Source: Flavobacteriales bacterium
GTDB taxonomy: Bacteria; Bacteroidota; Bacteroidia; Flavobacteriales_D; Crocinitomicaceae
Length of the DNA: 64,000 bases
Assembly (NCBI GenBank): GCA_022361195.1
Contig: JAKSBJ010000396.1
Coordinates: 1 to 64,000 of the forward strand
Reading direction: 5' to 3'
The translations under genes and the position numbers were made by a program. Of the stretch, positions 44,997 through 53,782 are shown one piece after another; the first letter of the stretch is position 1, and each line of letters begins with the position of its first letter. A model generated the notes under the pieces. It had not been told where the DNA came from. It saw only the letters and a program-made list of their open reading frames with translations, and did not search any database.

Positions 44997-47786
44997 ATGA
45001 AAGCAATAAATAATTTGAAATTAGCCGCTTTAGGAATTCTTTTCCCGGCTTCCTTTTCATTTGGACAATATGCTGATATCGTTCCTGAAACTGCTGCCGG
45101 TGGTGGTGGATTCATGGTCGGTGAAGCAGTTGAACTTGGAATTAACTGGGGAGGACACGAGGGAACCTGGAATGAGGGACCTCCTTATTGCCCTAACTCA
45201 CGTGGTGCTACTTTCAATCCGGAAGTAGAGCATGGATTTGTCTCAAATCCAGCTATGGACGGATGGGGAGATTACGATGGGGATTTCTTTTCACCAGGAA
45301 CACCTGAAAACGGATTTGGACTGGAATTGGGTGGTGTAAACTACTCTAACAACGCTAATAATGCCGATTGGACTTCAGGACTTCCAACTCAAGAAGAGAT
45401 TCCAGGAGACCTAATTGGTTTTAATATTGATGGAGATTGTATGGAAGTTGAATGGGAAGGGTCTATTAACGGAATCGACGTTAATGTTCTTTACCGTCTT
45501 ACTTATACAGAACTTTATTATACTACCAAAGTTACTTTAACAAACACCAATCCAACAGATGAATTGGATGTTTATTATTATCGTAACCTTGACCCTGACA
45601 ATAACCAGCCTATTGGTTGGGGATTCGTAACAACCAATACCGTTCAGGCACAACCTGATGTTGATTGTGAAATTGCTTTAGTAAGTGCTGAACAATCTAA
45701 CCTTTGGGATAACTACTTTGGTTTGGGTGCTGTTGGACCCGATTTTAGAGTAACTTATGGAGGTTTTACAAATCGTGACGCTTCTGATATTTGGAATGCC
45801 GCTCCGCCATTCACAGGAACTGAAGGTTCTACTGCTGTAGGAGATCAAGGTATTTCATTAGCTTATTACATTGACAACTTAGAAGCAGGAACTTCTGAAG
45901 AATTTCAGTTTGCTGTAATTATGAGTGGTGATGATGTAGATGCGGCTCTTTCAAACCTTTACTATTTCGATTACGACGGTGGTGGAGGTGTTATCGACGA
46001 ATGTAATCCAGTAGTTGATACGGTTGAAATTTGTCCTGGTGGTTCAACTGAAATCACTGTTGATGGACCTTCAGCTGCAGCTTATGACTGGGTTTGGACT
46101 CCTGACACTGACCTAACAACTGATACGGGACCTACTACTACTGCTTCGCCAATTGTTACAACAACTTATACCGTAACAGGAACTCCTACTGCCGCATGTT
46201 TGGCAAGTGAAATTTCTAAAGATATTGTAGTTTATATTGCTTCTCCTCCTGCAGGACCAGATTCAGCAGACGTTATTTGTAACTCACTAGCTGATTTGGA
46301 TTTGACAGATTACTTGATTCCAGATGTTGGAGCCGGAACTTGGGAAGAAACAACAACACCTGCTTCAGGTACATTTGATCCTACATCAGGAGTATTTACT
46401 TCTCTTGACGTTCCTGAAGGTATTTATACTTTCGATTACATCGCTGCTGGTGAAGATGGATGTCCGGATGATACAATGGAAGTTGCCATTACTGTAAACC
46501 AAGCTGTAACAGCTGGTGAAGATAATGTTGCTGCTCTTTGTAATGATCTTGGAGAAACGATTGACCTGAATACATTATTAATTGATGCTGATGCAGGTGG
46601 AATTTGGGATGAAACATCAGGTTCATTAGCATTTGATCCAATTACCGGAGTATTTAATGCCGAAGGACTTCCTGGAGGTGATTATACATTTACTTACACT
46701 GTAAATGCAGTATTACCTTGTATGTTGGATGTCTCTGACTTCACAGTAACAGTGAATGAAATTCCTCCAGTTGTAGCAAATGCTGCTGGTGACTTTGAAA
46801 TCTGTGAATTGGATGCAGCTGTTTTAACTGGATCAGGAGGAATGCCTGGAACAATTTATACTTGGGATAATGGAGTGACAGATGGAACATCATTTAATCC
46901 TGCAGTTGGAACTGTGAATTATACAGTAACCGCTACAGACCCTAATGGTTGTGTGAACACAGATGATGTTGAAATTACGGTTAATCCAAAACCTACCATT
47001 ACACTAACTCCAGATGAAACAATTGGATGTACTCCATTTGAAGTTCAGTTTACTTCAACTTCATTCCCTGAAGCCGCAAGTTGTAACTGGTCATTCGGTG
47101 ATGGCGGTGGATCTAACAACTGTGGAGCTGTGAGTTATACTTATGAAGAAGAAGGAATCTTTGACGTAGGATTATTTGTAACGGATGTCAACGGATGTTA
47201 TAATTCTATTCTTGTAGAAGATTTAATCGAAGTAGATGCTACTCCAATTGCATCATTTAGCTACAATCCTCAGGAATCATTCGTTTTTGACCCAGATGTA
47301 ACTTTTGAAAATGCTTCAGTTTTTGCTGATACATATCAATGGAACTTTGGTGATAATACAGGATATAACACGGATGAAAATCCAACGCATAGTTTCCCTA
47401 CTACAAGTGGAAATAAAGTTTACACTGTTGAGTTGACAGCTTTCAATTCACTTGGATGTACAGATGTGGCAACAGCTAAGATCACAATCAAAGATCCAAT
47501 CATTTTCTACATGCCTAACATCTTTACTCCTGACGGAGATGATTACAATGAAACCTTCCAACCAGTATTCTATTCGGGAGTTGACCCTTATGATTTCCAT
47601 ATGGTTATCTTCAACCGTTATGGTGAAATCATTTTTGAATCATATGATTACTCTAAAGGATGGGATGGTACTTATGGAAGTAGAGGAATAGTTGAGGATG
47701 GAACATATGTGTGGCAGTTAGAGTTCAGAGAAACAGCTTCTGACAAACGTCACATTCACCAAGGACACGTTAGTATATTGCGATAA
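44997..47786 (+). CDS. Large T9SS type B (gliding-motility C-terminal) protein, first copy
   Basis: A 929-aa secreted protein. After a signal peptide (LGILFPASFSFGQ) comes a conserved N-terminal module (about 25-338, including GINWGGHEGTW, DGDFFSPGTPENGFGLELGG and YYYRNLDPDNNQPIGWGF). A Thr/Pro-rich region with Ig-like repeats follows (TTTYTVTGTPTAACL), then PKD domains (about 664-735 and 745-830, CNWSFGDGGG and YQWNFGDNTG). The C-terminal about 90 residues are the type B sorting domain (MPNIFTPDGDDYNETFQP, FNRYGEIIFES, GWDGTYGSRG). It is likely surface-attached or released adhesin-like material. It is paralogous to 48503-51286. Confidence 0.85.
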   Translation: MKAINNLKLAALGILFPASFSFGQYADIVPETAAGGGGFMVGEAVELGINWGGHEGTWNEGPPYCPNSRGATFNPEVEHGFVSNPAMDGWGDYDGDFFSPGTPENGFGLELGGVNYSNNANNADWTSGLPTQEEIPGDLIGFNIDGDCMEVEWEGSINGIDVNVLYRLTYTELYYTTKVTLTNTNPTDELDVYYYRNLDPDNNQPIGWGFVTTNTVQAQPDVDCEIALVSAEQSNLWDNYFGLGAVGPDFRVTYGGFTNRDASDIWNAAPPFTGTEGSTAVGDQGISLAYYIDNLEAGTSEEFQFAVIMSGDDVDAALSNLYYFDYDGGGGVIDECNPVVDTVEICPGGSTEITVDGPSAAAYDWVWTPDTDLTTDTGPTTTASPIVTTTYTVTGTPTAACLASEISKDIVVYIASPPAGPDSADVICNSLADLDLTDYLIPDVGAGTWEETTTPASGTFDPTSGVFTSLDVPEGIYTFDYIAAGEDGCPDDTMEVAITVNQAVTAGEDNVAALCNDLGETIDLNTLLIDADAGGIWDETSGSLAFDPITGVFNAEGLPGGDYTFTYTVNAVLPCMLDVSDFTVTVNEIPPVVANAAGDFEICELDAAVLTGSGGMPGTIYTWDNGVTDGTSFNPAVGTVNYTVTATDPNGCVNTDDVEITVNPKPTITLTPDETIGCTPFEVQFTSTSFPEAASCNWSFGDGGGSNNCGAVSYTYEEEGIFDVGLFVTDVNGCYNSILVEDLIEVDATPIASFSYNPQESFVFDPDVTFENASVFADTYQWNFGDNTGYNTDENPTHSFPTTSGNKVYTVELTAFNSLGCTDVATAKITIKDPIIFYMPNIFTPDGDDYNETFQPVFYSGVDPYDFHMVIFNRYGEIIFESYDYSKGWDGTYGSRGIVEDGTYVWQLEFRETASDKRHIHQGHVSILR

Positions 47787-47807
47787 ACAATTATCTAATT
47801 CATATAT

Positions 47808-47845
47808 AAAAAAAAGCCGTTCCGAATTTCGGAGCGGCTTTTTTT
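47808..47845 (+). terminator. Rho-independent terminator after the first cassette
   Basis: GCCGTTCCGA pairs with TCGGAGCGGC (one G-T wobble), flanked by A and T runs, 22 bases after the stop of the large gene. Confidence 0.93.
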
Positions 47846-47979
47846 ATTTCCATTCGATTTTCACTTGAATTAGGGCAATAATTAGGAAAATAACAAGACG
47901 TTAATTTTTAATCTAAAACGCTCTAATTCAGTTAATAATTTAGCTTTCTAATAATCTTCCAAAAAAAATTCATTTTGCA

Positions 47980-48011
47980 GGCAACCATTTCAGTATTTTA
48001 GAGTCTTAAAG
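47980..48011 (+). promoter_or_regulatory. Conserved promoter block of the second cassette copy
   Basis: This aligns ungapped with 44513-44544 (about three quarters identical, both starting GGCAACC and ending with TTTAGAGTCTTA plus three bases). It includes TATTTTAG (47994-48001), a TAnnTTAG-type -7 box. The leader to the ATG at 48101 is about 90-95 bases. Confidence 0.45.
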
Positions 48012-48100
48012 ACAAAAGTGAAAAAAATTACTTGCTACTGGATTTCAGCTTTTTGCCCATAATTCAGAGCAGTTACAACTTAATCATCAAACCAAACTAA

Positions 48101-48466
48101 ATGAAGAATTTGAAAAAATTTGCTCTTGTTTGTTTCTTTTTCGGCTCATTATCCTCTTTTTCACAAGATTGGAAGGATGGAATCGAATTTTCAACGGCAA
48201 CAGTTAGCGCTGATTATTGCGTTATCCTTGATCCGACAAAACCAGTAGCTGAGTGGTACGAAATGGATATCACCGACTTTGGTTTTACTGATGAAACAAC
48301 CGCAAGAAATCAATTTTTACAACGATCAAACAATCTGATTTCTTACAACGTTGATTTAAGTGAACAAAAAGCTTACGCTCGTGTTCATCTTGACAGAACT
48401 CCAACACCTCAGGATATTGTTTGGTGGAATAATTATTTGTCAACCTTGTGTACTTCAACTGATTAA
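48101..48466 (+). CDS. Small secreted protein, second copy of the duplicated cassette
   Basis: A 121-aa paralogue of the gene at 44599, with signal peptide FALVCFFFGSLSSFSQ. It conserves both cysteines (DYCVILDP, TLCTSTD) and the core FGFTDETTARNQFLQRSNN and ARVHLDRTP. It is followed after 36 bases by the large paralogue. Function is unknown. Confidence 0.78.
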   Translation: MKNLKKFALVCFFFGSLSSFSQDWKDGIEFSTATVSADYCVILDPTKPVAEWYEMDITDFGFTDETTARNQFLQRSNNLISYNVDLSEQKAYARVHLDRTPTPQDIVWWNNYLSTLCTSTD

Positions 48467-48502
48467 TCAGTGAGGAACCTCAAACATAAAAGAGATCTTA
48501 AA

Positions 48503-51286
48503 ATGAAATCAATTAAACTTTTAAAGCTAAGTGTTCTAACATTGCTCCTTCCGACATCTGTGTCGTTTGGACAATTTGTGGACATTTTACCTGAAACAGC
48601 TGCCAGTGGTGGTGGTTACATGGTTGGAGACGTGGTTGAACTTGGAATTAACTGGGGAGGTCACGAAGGAACTTGGGACGCAGGTGCTCCGTGGTGTCCA
48701 AATGAAAGAGGTGCAACCTTTAATCCTGAAGTACAAGTAGGATTCGTTGCTAATCCGGCTGATGATGGCTGGGGGAACTACGACGGTGACTTCTTTTCAC
48801 CTGGAACACCAGAAAATGGTTTTGGTTTGGAATTAGGAGGAGTTAACTACTCTAATAACGCCAACAATGCCGATTGGACTTCTGGTCTACCAACACAAGA
48901 AGAAATTCCGGGAGATTTGATCGGATTTAGTGTTGAAGGAGATTGTATGGAAGTAGAATGGGAAGGAGCAATTAACGGTATTCAGGTTAATGTTCTTTAT
49001 AAACTCGTTTCTACGGAGCTTTACTACACAACTAAAGTAACACTTACCAATACAAATCCAACGGACGAATTGGATGTTTACTATTACAGAAATCTTGACC
49101 CGGATAACAATCAGCCTATCGGATGGGGATTCGTTACGACGAACACTATTCAGGAACAACCTGACGTTGATTGTGAAATGGCATTAGTAAGTGCTGAGCA
49201 ATCTAACCTTTGGGATAACTACTTTGGTTTAGGAGCTCTTGGTGAAAACTTCCGTGTAACTTATGGAGGATTTACTAATAGAGATGCTTCTGATATTTGG
49301 ACTGGAGCTGCCCCTTTTATTCAGGCCGAAGGTTCTACCTCAGTTGGTGACCAGGGAATTTCATTAGCTTATTACATTGATAACTTAGAAGCTGGGACTT
49401 CAGAAGAATTTCAATTTGCGGTAATTATGAGTGGAGATGATGTAGATGCTGCTATCTCTAACTTATACTACTTCGACTACGATGGTGGTGGGGGTGTTAT
49501 CGACGAATGTACTCCAGTTGTTGATACCGTAGAAATTTGTCCAGGTGGTTCTGCCAACATTACAGTTGACGGACCTTCTGCAGCGGATTATACATGGGTA
49601 TGGACTCCTGATACTGATCTTACAACTGACACAGGACCAACAACTGTTGCTTCTCCTCCGGTTACAACAACTTATACCGTAACAGGAACTCCTACAGCTG
49701 CATGTTTATCAACTACGATTGAAAAACAAATTGTAGTAGAGATTCTTTCTCCACCTGCAGGACCAGATACAGTAGGTGTTACTTGTAACGATGCTGGATC
49801 TATTGTTAACCTTTCAGATTATTTAATTGATGAGGTTGGAGTAGGATTCTGGGAAGAAACAAACGTTCCTGCAACAGGAGGATTTGACGGAGACAGTACT
49901 TTTGTTCCGGATGGAATTACTGCAGGAGACTATACATGGAACTATATTGTTTTAGGAATTGACGGATGTCCAAATGATACCTTAGGATTAACATTAACAG
50001 TTTCTCAAGAGGTAACAGCAGGTTTAGATAGTACAACTCAAATCTGTCAGTCTGAGACAATTGATTTGAATACATTATTAAACGGAGCTGATCCAGGAGG
50101 AACTTGGTCTGAAACTACTTTCAGTGGAGGATTTGATCCTTCGGGAACATTTGATCCGGCAACCACAGGAATTGGTTCATTTGGATTTACTTATACCGTA
50201 GCTGGAACAGATCCTTGCCCGGATGACGAAGCTAACTTCGTAGTAACTGTTCTTGCAAACCCTGTAATTACTATTTACGCAGATGATGATGATCAGGAAC
50301 TTTGTGACACTGATCCTATCACACTAACGGCCTCAGGTGCTGGTACAAGTGGTACTTACGTTTGGGATAACGGTATCATGAACGGAGAAACATTTGTACA
50401 GGATGTTGGAACTGTTAACTATACTGTAGTTGGAACAGACGAAAATGGATGCTTCGCCTCTAACTCAATGGATGTAATTGTTCACCCAATTCCAACAGTT
50501 GATATCATTACTACTGATAGCATTGGTTGTGATCCTTTCCACACTACTTTCACTGGAATTGTAAGTGAAGCTACTGATGAATGTTTATGGTCATTCGGAG
50601 ACGGTGGAGAGTCAAGAGTATGTGGATTAGTTGAACATACTTATGAGCAACCAGGAGTATATACAGTAAGCTACGAAATCACAGATATTCACGGATGTGT
50701 TAATTCAGCAACTAACGTTGATTACATTACAGTAATTAAAACTCCAGAAGCTGCATTCTCATGGAGCCCTTGGGTAGCGGTTGTTGAAGATACTGAGATT
50801 GAATTTGAGAACGAATCTGAATTCAGTACACATTACGAATGGGATTTCGGAGATAACTCACCTATTAACTACGAAGTAGATCCTACTCATGAATTCCCAC
50901 CTGAAGTTGGAGACGTTGAGTACTACGTGACTTTAACTGCCTTGAATGATATTGGATGTTCAGACGTTACACATCATGTAATTGAAGTAAAAGATATTAT
51001 CATCTTCTACATTCCTAACATCTTTACACCAGATGGAGATCAATTTAATGAGACCTTTAAACCTCAATTCTTCTCAGGTATTGATATCTACGATTTCCAC
51101 ATGATTATCTACAACCGTTACGGTGAAATCTTGTTCGAGTCGTTTGATACAGAGTCTGGATGGGATGGAACTTATGGAAGCAGAGGATTGATCCAGGATG
51201 GAACATATGTCTGGCAAATCGAATTCAAAGAAAATATGTCTGATAAGCGTCACACGCACACGGGACATGTTTCAATCATGAGATAA
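48503..51286 (+). CDS. Large T9SS type B (gliding-motility C-terminal) protein, second copy
   Basis: The frame extends to a GTG at 48470, but the ATG at 48503 begins a proper signal peptide (MKSIKLLKLSVLTLLLPTSVSF, written here as a segment of residues 1-22), giving 927 aa. The N-terminal module (about 25-338) and the C-terminal sorting domain (IPNIFTPDGDQFNETFKP, FESFDTESGWDGTYGSRG) are closely similar to the first copy. The middle Ig-like/PKD region is clearly diverged. It therefore has the same secretion and likely the same assembly route, but perhaps a different binding partner. Confidence 0.85.
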   Translation: MKSIKLLKLSVLTLLLPTSVSFGQFVDILPETAASGGGYMVGDVVELGINWGGHEGTWDAGAPWCPNERGATFNPEVQVGFVANPADDGWGNYDGDFFSPGTPENGFGLELGGVNYSNNANNADWTSGLPTQEEIPGDLIGFSVEGDCMEVEWEGAINGIQVNVLYKLVSTELYYTTKVTLTNTNPTDELDVYYYRNLDPDNNQPIGWGFVTTNTIQEQPDVDCEMALVSAEQSNLWDNYFGLGALGENFRVTYGGFTNRDASDIWTGAAPFIQAEGSTSVGDQGISLAYYIDNLEAGTSEEFQFAVIMSGDDVDAAISNLYYFDYDGGGGVIDECTPVVDTVEICPGGSANITVDGPSAADYTWVWTPDTDLTTDTGPTTVASPPVTTTYTVTGTPTAACLSTTIEKQIVVEILSPPAGPDTVGVTCNDAGSIVNLSDYLIDEVGVGFWEETNVPATGGFDGDSTFVPDGITAGDYTWNYIVLGIDGCPNDTLGLTLTVSQEVTAGLDSTTQICQSETIDLNTLLNGADPGGTWSETTFSGGFDPSGTFDPATTGIGSFGFTYTVAGTDPCPDDEANFVVTVLANPVITIYADDDDQELCDTDPITLTASGAGTSGTYVWDNGIMNGETFVQDVGTVNYTVVGTDENGCFASNSMDVIVHPIPTVDIITTDSIGCDPFHTTFTGIVSEATDECLWSFGDGGESRVCGLVEHTYEQPGVYTVSYEITDIHGCVNSATNVDYITVIKTPEAAFSWSPWVAVVEDTEIEFENESEFSTHYEWDFGDNSPINYEVDPTHEFPPEVGDVEYYVTLTALNDIGCSDVTHHVIEVKDIIIFYIPNIFTPDGDQFNETFKPQFFSGIDIYDFHMIIYNRYGEILFESFDTESGWDGTYGSRGLIQDGTYVWQIEFKENMSDKRHTHTGHVSIMR

Positions 51287-51304
51287 AAAAGTTAAATAAT
51301 ACTT

Positions 51305-51342
51305 AAAAACAGCCTTTTGAATATCAAAAGGCTGTTTTTTTT
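51305..51342 (+). terminator. Rho-independent terminator after the second cassette
   Basis: A 16-bp stem (AAAAACAGCCTTTTGA with TCAAAAGGCTGTTTTT) with a three-base loop and trailing T run, 18 bases after the stop. Confidence 0.95.
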
Positions 51343-51398
51343 GCCAGATATTCAGTATCTTGGAGAAACGAAAGTCGAATTATAAAACACGAATCAAG

Positions 51399-51611
51399 AT
51401 GAAAAAATTATTTCTAGCGGTTGCATTAACAGCTTTTGTAGGTGGAGTTTCAATGAACACTTACGCACAGGATAAAGAAAAAAAGAATACAACAACAAAA
51501 ACGACTACAAAGAAGAAGTCTTGTAGTAGCAAGTCTTGTTGCAAGAAGAAATCAAGTAGCAAAACTGGTGAGAAGAAAGAATCTTCTACCACTAAAAAGA
51601 CTACGAAATAA
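51399..51611 (+). CDS. Small secreted Lys/Ser/Thr/Cys-rich protein
   Basis: A frame open from a TTG at 51360, but the ATG at 51399 starts a clear signal peptide (MKKLFLAVALTAFVGGVSMN). That gives 70 aa, ending after about 25 residues in a low-complexity basic tail (NTTTKTTTKKK, then CSSKSCC, then KKESSTTKK). Three cysteines in CSSKSCC could bind metal or form disulfides. No family is recognised. The predicted mature protein is very basic and probably disordered. It has its own terminator. Confidence 0.6.
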   Translation: MKKLFLAVALTAFVGGVSMNTYAQDKEKKNTTTKTTTKKKSCSSKSCCKKKSSSKTGEKKESSTTKKTTK

Positions 51612-51631
51612 AACATTCCATTTTACGGAAA

Positions 51632-51665
51632 TAAAAAAAGAGCAGTTTTCACTGCTCTTTTTTTG
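51632..51665 (+). terminator. Bidirectional rho-independent terminator
   Basis: AAAAAAAGAGCAGT pairs with ACTGCTCTTTTTTT around TTTC. It follows the small secreted gene on the plus strand and also lies downstream of the minus-strand arsM gene, so it can end both. Confidence 0.92.
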
Positions 51666-51698
51666 TGTTCAAATTTTGATTATAAACAATCTCGTATT

Positions 51699-52667
51699 TT
51701 AACAACAACCTCCTCCGTCGTAGAAGTAAGTTGATTCCGAAATATAAATATCTGATCGTCCCAAGTTCTTCAACGCTCCTGCTGTTTTATCACAAACTGA
51801 AAGCGGTTGATTATTGAGTAGGGTATGCCCTTTTTTATCATCAAATAATTCCTCATCTCCATAATAAATGGCTGTTTTTCCAGTAAAAACACATGGTCCA
51901 TCCTCCGGCATTGGATCTTTGATCGCACATACCTCAACACTTTCAATGAAAATTGGTTTATCCGTATCATAATGCTTTGGATCTAACAAACGATAAGGAC
52001 GCTTTGCCCTAATCTCAATCGTTCCAAAACCAACAGAAGTAATTAAATCAATATAATCCTTTAATGGTAAGGCTCCACTTAAACAAAGTGCTCTTAAATG
52101 ATCATCATTTTTAAGTGATTCTGGCATAGGATCATTCGAAATAGGATCCGACAAAACCAAACGTCCATTTGGTTTTAAAACCCGATACATCTCTTCTAAG
52201 GCTTTTTTAAGATCTTCTATCTTAAAGATATTAAAAAGACAATTTTGAGCAGCTACATCGACACTCTCATCCTCAATTGGTAAGTTTAGTGCATCACCTT
52301 TTACCAAACGAACAAAATCTGATTTAAACCACGGATTTAATTCTTCTGCTTCTTTAAAATTCTTTTTGGAGGCTTCTAGCATTTCATCCACTACATCTAC
52401 TCCAATTACTCCCCCTTCTTTACGGGAAAAGTATGAAAACTGTAGCAACTCCATTCCCCCTCCTACTCCAACATACAATACTGTTGGATCATTAACCAAA
52501 TCTTTTGAATTTACTGTACTTCCGCACCCATAATTCATTTCCTGCATGATTTTAGGTACTTCCAAACCAGGTAAAGCCCAAATTGGGGTAACCGTACAGC
52601 ACAAACCTACATCAGGTGTTAATGCTGCTTCTTTATACAGTTGATTTGTCGCTTCTAGATAACTCAT
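51699..52667 (-). CDS. arsM: Arsenite methyltransferase ArsM, arsenosugar type
   Basis: A 322-aa SAM-dependent methyltransferase. The SAM motif VLYVGVGGGMELL lies at about 63-75, with ARSM-like acidic and post motifs (GVDVVDEML, VKGDALNLPIEDESVDV, LKPNGRLVLSDP). Cysteines at about 23-24 (LCC), 48 (GCG), 143 (QNC) and 195 (LCL) would bind As(III), and the protein ends GGGCC. This family is found with ArsS and TIGR04282-type glycosyltransferases and is thought to methylate arsenite on the path to arsenosugars. It overlaps the upstream glycosyltransferase gene by 35 bases, so it is the last gene of the operon. Confidence 0.85.
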   Translation of the reverse strand: MSYLEATNQLYKEAALTPDVGLCCTVTPIWALPGLEVPKIMQEMNYGCGSTVNSKDLVNDPTVLYVGVGGGMELLQFSYFSRKEGGVIGVDVVDEMLEASKKNFKEAEELNPWFKSDFVRLVKGDALNLPIEDESVDVAAQNCLFNIFKIEDLKKALEEMYRVLKPNGRLVLSDPISNDPMPESLKNDDHLRALCLSGALPLKDYIDLITSVGFGTIEIRAKRPYRLLDPKHYDTDKPIFIESVEVCAIKDPMPEDGPCVFTGKTAIYYGDEELFDDKKGHTLLNNQPLSVCDKTAGALKNLGRSDIYISESTYFYDGGGCC

Positions 52668-53271
52668 ATAATTCTTTGAATTTATTTGAAATTGAGGATG
52701 CTTTTAAATCCTCGATGGTGTCTATATCATTTAACGTTTTGAGTAAAACCACAGATCGATTTTGCTCATTTAAATCCGTTAAAGTCTCTTCTAATAATCC
52801 TGAAGTGCTCCAGGATTTATTTTCAAAAATGGTAGGAATGAGTTCATTCATTCCCAATAAATAATAACCTCCGTCCTCAGCTGGGCCAAAAACAGTTTCT
52901 TTTTCGTTTAACTTTTCAAAAGCCAACTCAATAACCGCTTTATTCAAATCAGGTAAATCAGATCCTATTCCAACTACCTGATCATATCCTTTATCAAAGG
53001 CCATTTGAAAAGCTCTCTTCATTCGTTCCCCCAAATCGGCTCCTTCTTGAACGTATTTAGTATCACCAGCCCATTTAGTATCTATAATTACATCTGAGAA
53101 ATAGATCAAACGATCAACATTTGGGACCGATTGACTCTCCTTTTCAGTAATTCCAACTAAATGTTTATAAACTTCAAAAGCGGCTTCATCCCCTACAGTT
53201 TTTGCCAATCGGGTTTTTACCTTGCCCAATCGTATATTCTTTACAAACACAATTAATGCCTTCTTCTTCAT
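52633..53271 (-). CDS. TIGR04282-type arsenosugar biosynthesis glycosyltransferase
   Basis: A 212-aa GT-A-like protein (DUF2064). It begins ALIVFVKNIRLGKVKTRLAKTVG, followed by DLGERMKRAFQMAF, VVGIGSDLPDLNKAVIELAF and FGPAEDGGYYLLG, which are the family landmarks. It is thought to act in joining the sugar part of arsenosugars, by association rather than direct proof. It sits between the rhodanese and ArsM. Confidence 0.88.
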   Translation of the reverse strand: MKKKALIVFVKNIRLGKVKTRLAKTVGDEAAFEVYKHLVGITEKESQSVPNVDRLIYFSDVIIDTKWAGDTKYVQEGADLGERMKRAFQMAFDKGYDQVVGIGSDLPDLNKAVIELAFEKLNEKETVFGPAEDGGYYLLGMNELIPTIFENKSWSTSGLLEETLTDLNEQNRSVVLLKTLNDIDTIEDLKASSISNKFKELYELSRSDKSTV

Positions 53272-53272
53272 C

Positions 53273-53779
53273 TCAATAAACCGCGTTTCCTTTCTTCAAC
53301 CACTTTCCCCACTCTTTGGAATAAACATGAACATTTTTGGTTTCGGTACCATTTTTATACAATGGGTATCCTTTATTAACCCACTCTATAATTCCGCCAT
53401 AAAGGTTATAAACCTTTTTGTAGCCTGCCTTTTGAATTTTTTCTCCGATAGATTCGCTCCTTGCACCAATCGTACAATAAACCACGATCATTTCACCTTT
53501 AGGAATATGACTGATTTTGCTCTTTTTATAATTAACGAATCCAACATGCATAGCTCCTTTAAGGGTAGAAACCTCAAATTCCACTTTTTTCCGCGTATCC
53601 AAAAGGTGAATTTTCTCTCCTTTTAGCATTTTAGCATAAAGCGTTTTAGGGTGAATCTGTGGAACCGTGTTCTTATAATATTCCTGCAACATTTCATCAT
53701 ACTCGGTCTGTGAAATTGACGAATACGGACTTCCTATAAAAAGGAAAATGAGCAGTATTAAATTCAGGAGTTTTTTCAT
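53273..53779 (-). CDS. Exported rhodanese-like protein in the arsenosugar operon
   Basis: A 168-aa protein with a signal peptide (NLILLIFLFIGSPYSSIS) and one rhodanese domain (about 40-140). The active loop EMIVVYCTIGARSESIG has the persulfide Cys, six-residue loop and Arg of sulfur-carrying rhodaneses, so it should be active in the periplasm. Its tail adds Tyr/Trp/Lys-rich sequence. It lies one base before the TIGR04282-type gene and three after arsS. Sulfur transfer to an arsenic or thiol intermediate is possible but inferred. Confidence 0.88.
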   Translation of the reverse strand: MKKLLNLILLIFLFIGSPYSSISQTEYDEMLQEYYKNTVPQIHPKTLYAKMLKGEKIHLLDTRKKVEFEVSTLKGAMHVGFVNYKKSKISHIPKGEMIVVYCTIGARSESIGEKIQKAGYKKVYNLYGGIIEWVNKGYPLYKNGTETKNVHVYSKEWGKWLKKGNAVY

Positions 53780-53782
53780 GGA

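Larger units (their letters stand above)
47787..48100 (+). other. Intergenic region between the two cassette copies
   Basis: A 314-base AT-rich stretch holding a terminator (47808-47845) and the promoter block of the second copy (47980-48011). It contains no open frame with recognisable sequence. GATTTCAGCT (48041-48050) is shared with the first leader, but here it has no exact partner arm. Confidence 0.6.
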
